A stretch of DNA of 64,000 nt from Selenomonas sp. (GCA_022482925.1 JAKVOG010000009.1:1-64000); one strand, 5' to 3'; numbered from the stretch's first letter, positions 36,739 to 47,555 are shown. The notes: generated by a model not told the origin, from the sequence alone. Program-made: numbers and translations.

Positions 36739-38577
36739 TTATCTTCGCTTATTTTTCTGCTTGCGGCGGTGTGCATCCAGAAATATGACGTTATCGCCAG
36801 TACAGTGCTTATTTTTTTGAACTACCTTGCGTTCTCTCCGCGCAAGTTGTTTTTGATTCGTCTTCTCGGCATCAGTGAACCCGTGGTTCGTAATTTTGCG
36901 AATATACGGAGCCATTTGCCGGAGATGTGAACGAACATCTTTCCACAACTGGTCCAAAGCAGGCTGCTCTGAGTACTTTTCCCGAAACTGCCTTCTGATT
37001 TCCCGTTCGGGCACATTGGCCATCACCAATGGGATGCATCCGGTCAGCATCTCCATGATACCTCCATCTTCGCTGCCATCCCAGTCCCGCATGAATTGAA
37101 TATTCGCCCGCTTCAGCAAAGATTTGACTTGTGAGGTCAAGACATCATTCAACCAAATCTGCTGCTCTGTCGGCAAGAAATAGGCATCCCCCGGATGACG
37201 GAGGTAGGGCTCTGCCGCCATCCCCATAGGCACAGGCTCAGTCACGATATACTCTTGGTCGACTTCTATCCGAGTCAAATCAGCCGGTCTCTTTTCTATA
37301 GCAGACAGTACCTCCTGCTCCGTCAACTGAAAACCATTCCATTCAACCAGCAACTGCTGAAAAATATCACGCGGAATAAGCAAGTATAAGACATCCGATA
37401 TCTGTATTACCTGATTGAGCCACCAGTATTGATGATATTGCTGCAAGAAGTCTTCTGTCAGGATTTCGCGCAGCAATGCAGCTACATCCTCCGTAACGAC
37501 CGTTCTTCCGAAGTCATTATAGCCGCCATAGCCGATTTTATACCATACACGCATCGTATAATCCTTGAGAATTTCTTCATTGATTAACGGCCTCATCCAC
37601 TCGGCATCAGAAATCTTCAACTCTGTCAGCAGATGATACATCTCACCGGCCGGAAGCCACAACAGGTAACGGCGCATCGTTTCTGGATTGAGCATAGCCT
37701 GAGCCAGTTCCGCAACGAAATTGGCTTTACGCATGGACTGCTTAATCCTCAAACCCTTGTGACGTGCTAATTCTACGAGATCGGCCTTGCAGCTGGTCTC
37801 GAGCATCTCATGCAGTTGATAAGGGAGCACTTTGATATACATCGATTCCTCATCAGGCAAACTAGCAGATTCACTATCAATATCTGCTAAAAAATCTTCA
37901 GTGTCCAGATTGAAATCTTCCGGCTTCCGATCCATAACAGCCTCCAGAAGCGCCCAGAAATTTTTCTTGTATTTTGGGGGCAAACGCTTAAACGCTGGAG
38001 TTTGCAGGATTTTCTGCAATTCCGCTGACATTTCTTCCGGTGCCTGTGCAGATTCCCGGCCTGCCAAGCATGGCACAGGCACCACGCTCTGATGGAACTC
38101 CGCCCTCTTCAGAATCGCATTCACTGCAGTCATATCGAATGGATCCCGTTCCTCTCCGCTCAACTCCTGCAAGCCATACACGCCACCGCAGTCCTCGACC
38201 GGATTATCGCCTTTGGCCTTTATGACCTGCGGGTAGTCCTGGTCATAGTCGTCCAGCACGGCTTCGATCTGGATTCTGTGCCGCCAATCATCGCCGAAAT
38301 CATAAGTATACTCGAACCACTTCTCTGAGCCAAGATCTTCCTCCAGGGTTCCTATCATAGCCTCGTCGCTAGCTTCCCCCGTCCATTCATCATTCATATA
38401 GATCATGCGGTGGGATGCCGGCAAGCGAAAGCTGGATAAATGACTGCCCGACCAGCCCATTATGACCTGTATTGCCTCACTGAGCTGCTCAAGGCTCAAC
38501 CGAGTTGGCACAATGCAACGTCGCCAGAGCGGTGGATGCGCATCAACAATAGAAATCTTGAACTGATAGGCCTTCAT
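36739..38577 (-). CDS. pRiA4b ORF-3-like domain protein
   Basis: 612 residues. The N-terminal ~190 residues match the plasmid pRiA4b ORF-3/TnpR-like domain: PLWRRCIVPTRLSLEQLSEA, YDFGDDWRHRI and ELSGEERDPFD. The remainder is a long helical region, including a SAP-like stretch (LVELARHKGLRIKQSMRKAN), and a basic tail. Function is unknown. It lies just outside the island on the chromosomal side. The gene is intact. Single transcription unit on the minus strand. Confidence 0.75.
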   Translation of the reverse strand: MKAYQFKISIVDAHPPLWRRCIVPTRLSLEQLSEAIQVIMGWSGSHLSSFRLPASHRMIYMNDEWTGEASDEAMIGTLEEDLGSEKWFEYTYDFGDDWRHRIQIEAVLDDYDQDYPQVIKAKGDNPVEDCGGVYGLQELSGEERDPFDMTAVNAILKRAEFHQSVVPVPCLAGRESAQAPEEMSAELQKILQTPAFKRLPPKYKKNFWALLEAVMDRKPEDFNLDTEDFLADIDSESASLPDEESMYIKVLPYQLHEMLETSCKADLVELARHKGLRIKQSMRKANFVAELAQAMLNPETMRRYLLWLPAGEMYHLLTELKISDAEWMRPLINEEILKDYTMRVWYKIGYGGYNDFGRTVVTEDVAALLREILTEDFLQQYHQYWWLNQVIQISDVLYLLIPRDIFQQLLVEWNGFQLTEQEVLSAIEKRPADLTRIEVDQEYIVTEPVPMGMAAEPYLRHPGDAYFLPTEQQIWLNDVLTSQVKSLLKRANIQFMRDWDGSEDGGIMEMLTGCIPLVMANVPEREIRRQFREKYSEQPALDQLWKDVRSHLRQMAPYIRKITNHGFTDAEKTNQKQLARRERKVVQKNKHCTGDNVIFLDAHRRKQKNKRR

Positions 38578-38780
38578 CTATTAAATCCTCCTGCAAAATA
38601 ACAACAGCAGCTTACGTGCTTTCTTCATTACGTTCCTAATTATATCATGAACTCCTAAAATATCTACTGTACAACGACACATCAACCTGCTAAAATTAGA
38701 AAGAACTGTCCGTTCGATACGGATAAAATGCAAGAGCGTTTGAACTGCTCCTGCAATCTGAATCTTGGAGGTTTCCTATC

Positions 38781-40103
38781 TTGAATGAAAAATTATCCAT
38801 GAGCTCCTACCTGCTCGTCGGATCCATGCTTTTTGGCATGTTCTTCGGTGCCGGTAATCTGATCTTCCCGGTCCACATGGGACAGGAAGCAGGCGCCCAG
38901 CTGCTGCCAGCCACAGTTGGTTTCCTGATTACTGCTATCGGTCTGCCGTTCCTGGGCATCGTAGCGATTGGCATCTCGGGCAGCAGCGGGCTTTATGATC
39001 TGGCCAGCCGCGTGCATCCGTCCTATGCCAAATTCATGACGGTGCTGCTGTATCTGACGATTGGCCCGGCCTTTGCCCTGCCACGTACGGCCACGGTATC
39101 CTACCAGGTCGGTCTGGCGCCTTACATCAGTGAGGGCAGTCAGGCACTGGCGCTTGGCCTCTTTACGCTGGCATTCTTTGCGTTGGCTATCACGTTCGCG
39201 CTGCGCCCAAGCAAGATCCTGGTCTGGATCGGCAAGCTGCTGAATCCGATGTTCCTGTTGTTCCTGGCCATGCTCATCGCGATCGCTTTCCTGCAGCCGA
39301 TGGGGCTGCTGAGCTCCGCTGCTGTCCATGGCGATTATGTCAGCCATGCCTTCTTCAAAGGGTTCACCGAAGGCTACAATACGATGGATGTGCTGGCTTC
39401 GCTGGCTTTCGGCATCATCGTCGTGCGCACGCTGCACGATCTGGGGATCCGCACACCGGGTGGCGTTGCCTGGGGCACGGTAAAGGCTGGTGCGGTAAGC
39501 GTATTACTCATGGGCATCATCTACAGCTGCCTGGCCACCATCGGTACGATGAGCGTCGGGCAGTTCGAGTTATCGGCCAATGGCGGTGTGGCTCTGGCCC
39601 AGATCGCGACATTCTATTTTGGCTCTTTCGGCTCTATACTGCTGGCCCTCATCGTTACACTGGCCTGCCTCAAGACGGCAATCGGCCTGATCACGGCCTG
39701 CTCGGAGACTTTTGAGGAGTTATTCCCGAAATCCGTCAGTTACCGGGTCTATGCCTGGGTCTTCACGGTCTTCTCGTTCCTGATCGGCAATCTGGGCCTG
39801 ACGCAGATCATCACGCTGGCTGTGCCGATTCTCATGTTCCTGTACCCGCTGGCCATCACGCTGGTATTGCTGGCCTTCCTGTCAGCCGTATTCGGCAGCC
39901 GTCAGTCGGTATACCTGTCGACCACCGTCTTTACGCTGCTGGCTGCACTGGGTGATGCATTCAACGCCATGCCGAAATCCGTTCAGCAGCTTGACTGGGT
40001 CCAGCAGCTGCTCGCGATCTATCACGTCCTGCCATTCTTTGATATCGGCATGGGCTGGATTGTGCCATCGATCATCGGTCTGGCTGTCGGTGTCATCTAC
40101 TAG
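38781..40103 (+). CDS. brnQ: Branched-chain amino acid:cation symporter BrnQ
   Basis: 440 residues, about 12 transmembrane helices. GMFFGAGNLIFPVHMGQEAG near the start and LPRTATVSYQVGLAPY are the family signatures of LIVCS/BrnQ carriers that import Leu, Ile and Val with Na+ or H+. The TTG at 38781 has GGAGG nine bases upstream; an ATG at 38799 is the alternative. The 200 bp upstream contains a short hairpin but I see no known riboswitch. Stand-alone gene. Confidence 0.92.
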   Translation: MNEKLSMSSYLLVGSMLFGMFFGAGNLIFPVHMGQEAGAQLLPATVGFLITAIGLPFLGIVAIGISGSSGLYDLASRVHPSYAKFMTVLLYLTIGPAFALPRTATVSYQVGLAPYISEGSQALALGLFTLAFFALAITFALRPSKILVWIGKLLNPMFLLFLAMLIAIAFLQPMGLLSSAAVHGDYVSHAFFKGFTEGYNTMDVLASLAFGIIVVRTLHDLGIRTPGGVAWGTVKAGAVSVLLMGIIYSCLATIGTMSVGQFELSANGGVALAQIATFYFGSFGSILLALIVTLACLKTAIGLITACSETFEELFPKSVSYRVYAWVFTVFSFLIGNLGLTQIITLAVPILMFLYPLAITLVLLAFLSAVFGSRQSVYLSTTVFTLLAALGDAFNAMPKSVQQLDWVQQLLAIYHVLPFFDIGMGWIVPSIIGLAVGVIY

Positions 40104-40164
40104 TCTGGTTCGCCGCCCAGCGTAATCGCATAAGCAAAACGAACGGTACACAGAACCGTCCCCT

Positions 40165-40197
40165 GAGGCTGTCCAACCATGGATAGCCTCTTTTATT
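40165..40197 (+). terminator. Terminator after brnQ
   Basis: GAGGCT and AGCCTC with inner TCC/GGA pairs, then TTTTATT. A half copy of the REP-like palindrome (CAGAACCGTCCCCTG) lies immediately before it. Confidence 0.65.
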
Positions 40198-40283
40198 ATG
40201 AAATTCCATATACAAAATCCAGTTTTTGTGTCATAGTATAGAGATATCTGTTGTACGTTTCTCATGGGAAAGAAGTGTTTTAT

Positions 40284-41471
40284 TTGAATTGGAAGGTCGT
40301 TCTCGGCATTCTTACCTGCAATATCCTGTTCATGTCGTCCAGCTATACCATGCTGATTCCGTTCCTGCCGATGTATCTCACCAATGAGCTTGGTGTCGGG
40401 CCAGAGTCCGTAAATCTCTGGTCGGGCATTGTATTTTCGGCCTCATTCCTTGTGTCTGCAATCATGGCCCCGATCTGGGGCCGGCTGGCAGATACGAAGG
40501 GCAAGCGCATCATGGCCATGCGGGCGAGTTTCCTGCTCGCCATCAGTTATTTTCTTGGCGGTGTCGTGACATCGCCGGAACAGCTTACGCTCATGCGCCT
40601 GTTCCAGGGCTTTGCCTCTGGTCTTTGGCCAATGGATCTTGCCATCATGACACTCTATGCACCACCCCAGAAGCTGGGGGTCTGCCTGGGCATCATGCAG
40701 GGCGTACTGACCGCCGGCGGCGTCGTCGGGCCACTGCTTGGCGGCGTACTGGCCGAAGTATTCGGCATGCGAGTCTCATTCTTCCTGGCAGCCGGCGCAC
40801 TGTTCCTGAACTTCCTGATTTTCGTGTTCTTCATCAAAGAACCGCCTACGCCAGCTCTTGTCGCACCGGCAGAGAAGCCCGCTTCCGAGCAATCGGTCAG
40901 TCTCTGGCGCATTCCGCTGCTGCGCAACATGATGCTTTGCGGCACACTCGTGCAGATGGTCATCCTGATCCTACAGCCGGTGCTGACGACCTACATCGCC
41001 CACCTGGCCGGACCACTGCCCAATATCGTATTCGTAGCCGGTCTGGTATTCTCCCTCGGTGGCATCGCCGGGGCCATGGCAGCTCCGTTCTGGGGCTCCT
41101 TCGGCCAGCGACACGGCTATTTCCGTTCAATGTGCTATGGCATGATTGGTGCCGGCTGCTGCATGCTGCTGCAGGGAATCCCGCACAGCCTGTATCTGTT
41201 CGCACTGATGCAATTTGCGGGTGGCCTGTTCTTCTGTGCCATCCATCCGGCGATCAACGCCGTACTGGCCAGCAATACACCACCTGACTATAAGGGACGC
41301 ATCTTCGGCATGCTGTTCGCAGCCCAGCAGGTCGGATCGATGGCCGGCCCGATCCTTGGCGGCATCATTGCGACCTGGCTTGGCATGCCGTTCGTCTTCG
41401 GCTTTGCCGGCATCATCCTGATCCTGCTTAGCCTGACGATCTGGCATACCTATCCAATTCATCAGTCCTAA
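40284..41471 (+). CDS. MdtG-like MFS efflux transporter
   Basis: About 395 residues, 12 transmembrane helices. NLWSGIVFSASFLVSAIMAP and IWGRLADTKGKRIMAMRA carry the MFS motif A and align with MdtG-type drug:H+ antiporters. The likely start is the TTG at 40284 (LNWKVVLG), which aligns with the family's NWKRNL; in-frame upstream codons reach 40251. Substrate unknown. Ends at a strong shared terminator. Confidence 0.8.
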   Translation: MNWKVVLGILTCNILFMSSSYTMLIPFLPMYLTNELGVGPESVNLWSGIVFSASFLVSAIMAPIWGRLADTKGKRIMAMRASFLLAISYFLGGVVTSPEQLTLMRLFQGFASGLWPMDLAIMTLYAPPQKLGVCLGIMQGVLTAGGVVGPLLGGVLAEVFGMRVSFFLAAGALFLNFLIFVFFIKEPPTPALVAPAEKPASEQSVSLWRIPLLRNMMLCGTLVQMVILILQPVLTTYIAHLAGPLPNIVFVAGLVFSLGGIAGAMAAPFWGSFGQRHGYFRSMCYGMIGAGCCMLLQGIPHSLYLFALMQFAGGLFFCAIHPAINAVLASNTPPDYKGRIFGMLFAAQQVGSMAGPILGGIIATWLGMPFVFGFAGIILILLSLTIWHTYPIHQS

Positions 41472-41478
41472 AAAAAGA

Positions 41479-41524
41479 ACGTTGCGGCACGAATCACACC
41501 AAATTCGTGCCGCAACGTTTTTTT
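41479..41524. terminator. Bidirectional terminator
   Basis: AACGTTGCGGCACGAAT and its complement form a 17-bp stem with an A run before and a T run after. It serves the MFS gene and the convergent HAD gene. Confidence 0.85.
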
Positions 41525-41533
41525 ACTATTTTC

Positions 41534-42607
41534 TTACCTGGTCTTCTCTACCTTGACTTTATCCCCATAAATTGTCTTGAATTCTTTCTGCATGGAAACC
41601 GGAATCCAGCCATTCTTCTCGGCATTTGCTTTGACGGACTGGGCCTTCTTGAGGTTGCCGAACTCCCGCTGCTGATCGTCACACAGCAGCACGAAAGCGG
41701 CACTCTTATGCTGCTTATTCTGCACCGTGTAATTCAGCATGCTGGCATCGCCCATGCTGTTGCCAAAGGCCAGAACCGGCTGACGGCCGATTTCCCGGGC
41801 AATTAGAGAAACTTTGTTCATCGCGATATCTTCCTGGAAATACTTGCCACGCACCAGCTGATCTTTATCTTTATCATATACATATTCCAGCCCGCTCGTC
41901 TCGCCCTGATTGGAAGCGCGTACCCAGGCATCGCTGCCAATGATATGTTCCGGCTCGATAGGCAGCACACCGTCGACCAGGACACGCAGTGCCATGCGGT
42001 CACAGCCGGACACGATATAGACCTTGAACTGATTGGATGCCAGATACGAAACGACTTCCACCATAGGCAGATAGAATGCTTCGCCACGCGTAAGATTCGT
42101 CAGCCCCTGTTCCGGCTCCTGCATAAACTTCCTGACATAGGCCTGATATTCCGGCAATGTCATACCAGCAAAGGCATTGAGCTGATAAGCCTCTTCTTCT
42201 TCCTCCCCCAGTTTTGAGGAGCGTTTCTCCTGCATTGCACTGCGGCGCTCAGCCGCCGCTGCATGCATATCGGCTGGTGCCTGCCAGGATTTATCATCCA
42301 GTACACGTTCCAGATACATCAATTTATCAAAATAGGAAGGTGCGGTCTCACACATCAGCGTGCCATCCACATCAAACACTGCAATACGGTCAGCTGCCGG
42401 AATGAAATCCGGGCTTTTCTTATTTGTCACGGTCTCAACATACTTGACCAGTGCTGCCTTAGCCGGCGAATCCGCCGTCCAATACCGGAAATCTCCGGCC
42501 CGTACCACTTTGATTCCAGCTACTTCTTCCCGTGTAACTGCCTGAGATATCTGAGACACGCATAGGATAATAGCACATAAGATAAATAAAAAACTCCGTC
42601 TTTTCAT
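41534..42607 (-). CDS. Exported HAD-family phosphatase
   Basis: About 357 residues from the ATG at 42607 (GGAGG upstream). Signal peptide: MKRRSFLFILCAIILC then QISQA. HAD motifs: AVFDVDGTLMCET (nucleophile Asp), YIVSGCDRMALRV (motif II) and FGNSMGDASML (motif IV). Likely a periplasmic phosphomonoesterase, akin to other exported HAD acid phosphatases. Stand-alone, 54 bp after the M13 peptidase gene on the same strand and possibly co-transcribed. Confidence 0.82.
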   Translation of the reverse strand: MKRRSFLFILCAIILCVSQISQAVTREEVAGIKVVRAGDFRYWTADSPAKAALVKYVETVTNKKSPDFIPAADRIAVFDVDGTLMCETAPSYFDKLMYLERVLDDKSWQAPADMHAAAAERRSAMQEKRSSKLGEEEEEAYQLNAFAGMTLPEYQAYVRKFMQEPEQGLTNLTRGEAFYLPMVEVVSYLASNQFKVYIVSGCDRMALRVLVDGVLPIEPEHIIGSDAWVRASNQGETSGLEYVYDKDKDQLVRGKYFQEDIAMNKVSLIAREIGRQPVLAFGNSMGDASMLNYTVQNKQHKSAAFVLLCDDQQREFGNLKKAQSVKANAEKNGWIPVSMQKEFKTIYGDKVKVEKTR

Positions 42608-42661
42608 CAAACCGACCTCCATTCCACGATAAAATCCGGCTGCCCAATGATATTTCAAGCC

Positions 42662-44694
42662 TTACCATAGCCTTATCCGGTCTTCCGGTGATACATACAT
42701 CGCATCAGCCGGTGTCACCGGAAACGCCTCATAGAATCCATCCGTTGCACTAAGCACCGCATTGACCCTTATTCCCCCAAACAGATGAACCCCCAACCGT
42801 TCACGCTGGAATCCGGCTGGTGTCAGTTTTTCCCGCCATATTCGGGCATAGCTGCTATAAAGCTGCTGCAAGGCTTCCCTGTCGTCCGCTGCCAGATCCG
42901 TAAGGCAGGCTAACGCTCCCAGGTCCGCGATATTCTCCTGTACCGACCGCTTTCCATCAGCCTGGCTGCCATCCGGCAGGCGATAGCGTTCATAATACTG
43001 TATGATCTTCTGCTGACGCTTCAGATAGGCCTGCCAATCCGTATAGGTCCACCAGTTCCGAAGACGTCCCTGCGCATCATAATGCGCACCACTACTGTCA
43101 AAAGCATGCGTGATCTCATGCGCGATGATCATGCCGAGCCCACCCAGGTTCTGCATTGCCGGTGCTGCAGGATCATAGATTGGCAGTTGCAGGATGCCCG
43201 CAGGAAACGTGATGCTGTTATCTGCCGGATCATACTCCGCGTTGACAGTCTGTGGCAGCATATCGCCCCAGCCGCCTTGTTGGAATGTTTTCCCGATCAG
43301 GTCCAGCTCTATCGTCCGCCGCTGCTGGCCAATAGCCAGGGCCGCATCGATGAAGCTTCCCCCCTGTGCAGGTGGCAATACGGTTATGGTATCCAGCCAG
43401 GCTGGCCATTCCCTCGGTGCACCGACCTTCACGATCATTGCATCCAGTTTTGCCAGCGCTTTCGTCCGGGTCGACTTGCCCAGCCAGTCAGCCTTCACCA
43501 AACGATTACGGAAGGCAGCCCGGATATCCTCTGCATACTGCAGTACCTGGCTGCCCACTTTCTCAGGAAAATACCGGGCCGCATACTGTCGGCCATAGGC
43601 TTCGCCAAGCAGTTCCCAACAGCGCTCCTGTGCCTGCTGTGTCATCGGCTCAGGAGCAGCTGCTCCTTTCAGCTGTTCCATATAACGGGCATTCAGCTGA
43701 GCATATGCAGCCGGCAAACAGCTGCTGTAGTTATGGAGCAACTGTATAATCGCGTACGATTTGAGCACAGGCAGCCGCTCAGAAGTAAACTGTGCGGCCG
43801 CTAATCGGATATCAGCCGGGCTGCCCACATACCAGTTTTGCTTTTCTGGCACAGCCTCAAGACCACCGGTCCGCAGCACTGGCTCAATATCGATTGAACG
43901 ATATAGTTCCCCCATGTCCTTCTCCGCCCATGGATATAAAGCGGCGGCCCCTGGATCATGCTGCTCCGCCGCTATGGACTTCATCGCAAACCTCTGTTGC
44001 AATGCAAAGAGTTCCGCCGCCTCATGTTCGGCTACGGAAGGCTCATGCCCATACAGCTCCAGCATATCCCTCACGTAGCTGCGATAAAGCACGAACAGCG
44101 CCTCATTGGCAGGATCTGCCAGGACCGGCCTGGGAACGCCAGTGCTGGCGGATTGACCCATACCGTATATATCTGATTTGTCAGGGGATCTGGTCTGACC
44201 TGGAAAGACCCGAGCATGCCCGCCTGACCCGTCTTCCGGGAAATGGCCGCCATGACTTCTGCATAATCCTGCGGCGTAGACGCCCCCTCCACCGCCTGAA
44301 GCATTGCTGACAGCTTACCCAGACCGGCTTTTTCCCGTCCGGCCCGATCCTGCGCACAAGCGGACAAGGCTGCAATGTTCTGCTCGTCCCGATTTGCCCG
44401 CCCATCCTTCTGATGCTTGACGGCCTCTGCTGTAATCTGCTGCAACCGTACCTGTACCTGCTGATCTGCTTCAGACAACCCATCCAGCCGGTCCGCCATT
44501 GGCGGAATTACAGTATGCTTCAGCCATTCTCCATTGACATGCAGATAGAAATCCTCCTCAGCAGCAGGTATTGCTGCTGACTCTTCTAACTGCACCCGCA
44601 CAGGAAATTCCGCTGGCTTCGCCTGAACGAATGGCATACCAATGCCAGACAACAGAAGTGCCAGGCACCAGACCTCTATATTTTTACGCCTCAT
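42662..44694 (-). CDS. Secreted M13 family zinc metallopeptidase (one frameshift)
   Basis: About 677 residues in two frames joined near 44120-44140. Signal peptide at the start (MRRKNIEVWCLALLL to FVQA). N-terminal M13 region with DFYLHVNGEWLKH. Catalytic domain: IIAHEITHAFDSSGAHYD (HExxH) and ENIADLGALACL (ExxAD), ending near RIRLW, typical of the PepO/neprilysin family. GGGGAGG precedes the ATG at 44694. It probably digests peptides in the periplasm. The shift may be a sequence error. Confidence 0.85.
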
Positions 44695-44738
44695 ACGTCC
44701 TCCCCAACCAGCCAGAACAGCCCGGCACGCCCGATCAC

Positions 44739-45398
44739 TCAACCAGCAAAATACCGCAAATCAACCAATGATACCAAGATCAATATCATGGCCATAGCCA
44801 TCATGACCATACAGAGCCAGTTGATCACCTGCTGGCTACGCGGTCCCTTGCAGATTCCCCAGGTCATACTAAACGTAGTAATCCCATTAAAGAAATGGAA
44901 GATTGCCGCACACATCCCGATCAGATACATCCAAAAATACAGGGGGTCCTGAACCGAATGCTGCAGGAATGCATAATTCATTGGAATCCCATTCCAGGGC
45001 ACAATGAGACCGAAAAACAGCACATGATCCAGCAGGAACACCAGGATCACCCAGGCACTCCAACGCTGCAAGGTAAACTGCCAATTAACCAGCGTCGGGT
45101 AATGGTGGGGATTATTCTTTGCCTGCCGCCCAATCATGATTCCATAAATCGTATGGAATCCCAGCGGCAATATGACGATAAGCCAATCCGCTCCCATCTG
45201 CCACTTACCGGGCAGGAAATGCCCGATCTGAATAAACCAATCAAAAGCGGCGCCCCCCGCCAGCAACAATATCATCGTCAGGATATGCTTCAGCAAGAAT
45301 CCACCGAGCAAAAGGCCGATCAGCGAATGAAACCTCCGCAAATAAAATGTCCGCGCAATCCCCATAAAAATCTGCCTCTTCTCTAACCATTGCAGCAA
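44739..45398 (-). CDS. sdhC: Succinate dehydrogenase/fumarate reductase cytochrome b558 anchor
   Basis: 219 residues with five transmembrane helices and the heme-ligand histidines expected in SdhC of the Firmicutes b558 type: FYLRRFHSLIGLLLGGFLLKH, LPLGFHTIYGIMIG, FLLDHVLFF, AIFHFFNGI. The flavoprotein and iron-sulphur genes sdhA/sdhB are not next to it, so this is an orphan anchor; upstream is a MurP-like PTS gene and downstream a peptidase. Partner subunits must be elsewhere, or it serves another oxidoreductase. Confidence 0.85.
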   Translation of the reverse strand: MLQWLEKRQIFMGIARTFYLRRFHSLIGLLLGGFLLKHILTMILLLAGGAAFDWFIQIGHFLPGKWQMGADWLIVILPLGFHTIYGIMIGRQAKNNPHHYPTLVNWQFTLQRWSAWVILVFLLDHVLFFGLIVPWNGIPMNYAFLQHSVQDPLYFWMYLIGMCAAIFHFFNGITTFSMTWGICKGPRSQQVINWLCMVMMAMAMILILVSLVDLRYFAG

Positions 45399-45468
45399 AA
45401 ATCAGGCTGTTAACCAGTCAATGATGTCCCGCCGTCCGCAGACTTTGCCAATCTATTATTTTTCTCGC

Positions 45469-46848
45469 TTATTCCTGTTCTTCCTCCGGGTCCTCAAACC
45501 CGATCAGCCAGGTCGCAATAAAACCGGCGATATAAGCCACCAGGATGCCTAACAAATAGATTGGAATATTATTGCTGACTGCCGCCAGTGGCAGCCCGGA
45601 AATGCCCATCGTCGACACCCCGACAGCGGCTGCAGCCTGTACCGCACCACCGAATGCGCCACCAATACAAGCCCCGATAAACGGCCTCCCCAGCGGCAGC
45701 GTGACACCATAGATCAGCGGCTCACCGATTCCCATGATACCGACCGGCAGCGCGGATGCCACCGTTTTCTTGAGGAATGCATTCTTCGTCTTGAAGTATA
45801 CCGCAATTGCTGCGCCAACCTGCCCGGCACCGGCCATCGCCAAAACCGGCAACAGGATATTCACGCCATAGCGCAGGAACAGCTCTGCATGGATAGGCGT
45901 CATAGCCTGATGCAGTCCCAGCATAACCATCGGCAGCCACATACCGCCAAGGATGAAGCCAGTAAACGCTCCTCCCTGATTGATAGCCGTCGTCGCCGCC
46001 GCACCGATTGCCTCAGAGATCACACCGCCGATTGGCTGAAGGACCACAATAGCCAGCGTCCCTGAAATCAGCACCACGAACAACGGCGTCAGGAACAGAT
46101 CGAACATCTCAGGAATAAGCCGATGCAGTTTCTTCTCCAGCCAGGCTGCAAAAGCCGCAACCAACAGGATTGCAATAACACCACCACGCCCCGGTGTCAG
46201 CGGGCTGTCCCAGAGAATGACCTGGGACAAAGCCGGATGCGTAAGAATAGCTGCCATCACACCACCAATGACCGGCGTACCGCCAAATTCCTTCGAGGCA
46301 TTGACACCAACAAAAAGATTCATGCCGAAGAAAATCGCATTGCCCATGACTTCCAGCAGCTTGACGCTGGCCATGTCCCCCATCGACGGATCGATCTTCA
46401 ACAGGATATTGAGGGCACCTGTGATCAAACCGCAGGCAATGAACCCTGGAATCAACGGCACGAATATCCCGGCAATCCGCTTGAACAGCAGCTTGATTGG
46501 TGTCGCGTTCTTCTTGCGGATGGCTTCATGCAATTCCTTGCCATCACCCACCCTGGCTTTGCTGGCAGAAACTGCCGCTGTTTCCGGCTGCTTTGAGGAC
46601 TGATCCCGTATCGCATTGATCTTCTCAGCTACCGCCGCCGCACGTCCTGGTCCCAGGATGACCTGCAGTTCTTCTCCATTCTCATGAATGCCCATCACGC
46701 CATCAATCTTCTTGAGGCCGGACACCATATCCACATCCTGCTTCACCAAAAAAAGACGCAATCGCGTCATGCAGTTATAAGCCCGCTTGATATTATCCGC
46801 CGGCCCAACAACCGCATATATTTCCTCTGCCAATTGTTCCTGATTCAT
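45469..46848 (-). CDS. PTS EIIBC transporter, MurP-like (glucose/sucrose superfamily)
   Basis: 459 residues. N-terminal IIB domain with phosphorylated Cys in NCMTRLRLFLVK (~26) and ILGPGRAAAVAEKI; C-terminal IIC with FVPLIPGFIACGLITG, GLHQAMTPIHAEL, AGAGQVGAAIAVYF and MGIGEPLIYGVTLP. Overall order and motifs are close to MurP (N-acetylmuramate) but trehalose or sucrose carriers are similar. No IIA domain, so a Crr-type IIA must be supplied. No etherase gene adjoins it. Confidence 0.75.
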   Translation of the reverse strand: MNQEQLAEEIYAVVGPADNIKRAYNCMTRLRLFLVKQDVDMVSGLKKIDGVMGIHENGEELQVILGPGRAAAVAEKINAIRDQSSKQPETAAVSASKARVGDGKELHEAIRKKNATPIKLLFKRIAGIFVPLIPGFIACGLITGALNILLKIDPSMGDMASVKLLEVMGNAIFFGMNLFVGVNASKEFGGTPVIGGVMAAILTHPALSQVILWDSPLTPGRGGVIAILLVAAFAAWLEKKLHRLIPEMFDLFLTPLFVVLISGTLAIVVLQPIGGVISEAIGAAATTAINQGGAFTGFILGGMWLPMVMLGLHQAMTPIHAELFLRYGVNILLPVLAMAGAGQVGAAIAVYFKTKNAFLKKTVASALPVGIMGIGEPLIYGVTLPLGRPFIGACIGGAFGGAVQAAAAVGVSTMGISGLPLAAVSNNIPIYLLGILVAYIAGFIATWLIGFEDPEEEQE

Positions 46849-47006
46849 GAATCAATCCCCTTTTCCATACAGTCATGATTATTCTATGTTTATGATATTG
46901 ACCATCATTCGCCTATTCATGCCTTATATTGCATCTATTAAAAGAATTCGCCAACCATCTTTTTTTTCCTGCTGCATCATCCGAATCGGTTGCGACAGCA
47001 AACGAG

Positions 47007-47431
47007 TCACTCGATCAGAAATCTTCCGGCAGGATCATTCATTGCCAGGAATTTTTTTGCCGTATCATTCATGTGCCGGATATGAACTTCCCCTTTTTGA
47101 CAGTCAGCCGCCATCAATAACAATATCCGCACCCCGGTAGAAGAAAGATAGGTCATTTTTCCGCTTCCACCCGGATTTCCTGGAAGCACGCCCCTTTGGC
47201 AATGGTTTCATAGGCCTGCAGGAGATCCGGTGCGGAAATCGCATCAATCCGCCCGACCAGATTGACAATCAGTATCCCCTCATCGATAACCAGCGTAGAA
47301 CTATCTTTTTCCGGCTCTCTATGACGTGACTCAACCGGTGCGTCGCCTCTGACGCTTATCCGCAAGGCTTGAAGTTTCGCGATTTCCTGATGAAACTTTC
47401 CCGTTTCCCTTCTGGTCACCTGCGCGATCAA
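47007..47431 (-). CDS. STAS-domain protein, anti-sigma factor antagonist-like (frameshift)
   Basis: Two fragments join at an A run near 47156-47160. The combined ~140-residue protein ends in a STAS fold: LVIDEGILIVNLVGRIDAIS, FQEIRVEAEK, then MTYLSSTGVRILLLMAADC, where the Ser in LSSTG is the usual phosphorylation site. The N-terminal 45 residues are unrecognised. One missing A accounts for the break. No kinase or sigma gene is adjacent. The ATG upstream lacks a clear RBS, so the start is uncertain. Confidence 0.6.
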
Positions 47432-47477
47432 CTGATCACTGAAATAAAATCAGCAGTTAGCTGCTTAGACAAACGAA

Positions 47478-47515
47478 AAAGCACTGACCAGCAATCCTTG
47501 TAGGTCAGTGCTTTT
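47478..47515. terminator. Terminator between the STAS gene and the GH9 gene
   Basis: AAAGCACTGACC and its complement around a 12-nt loop, with A and T runs on both sides. It ends the GH9 transcript on the minus strand. Confidence 0.75.
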
Positions 47516-47555
47516 CCGTTTTAGGGGTCGAGGATATTCCAGGGACGGGGATCTA

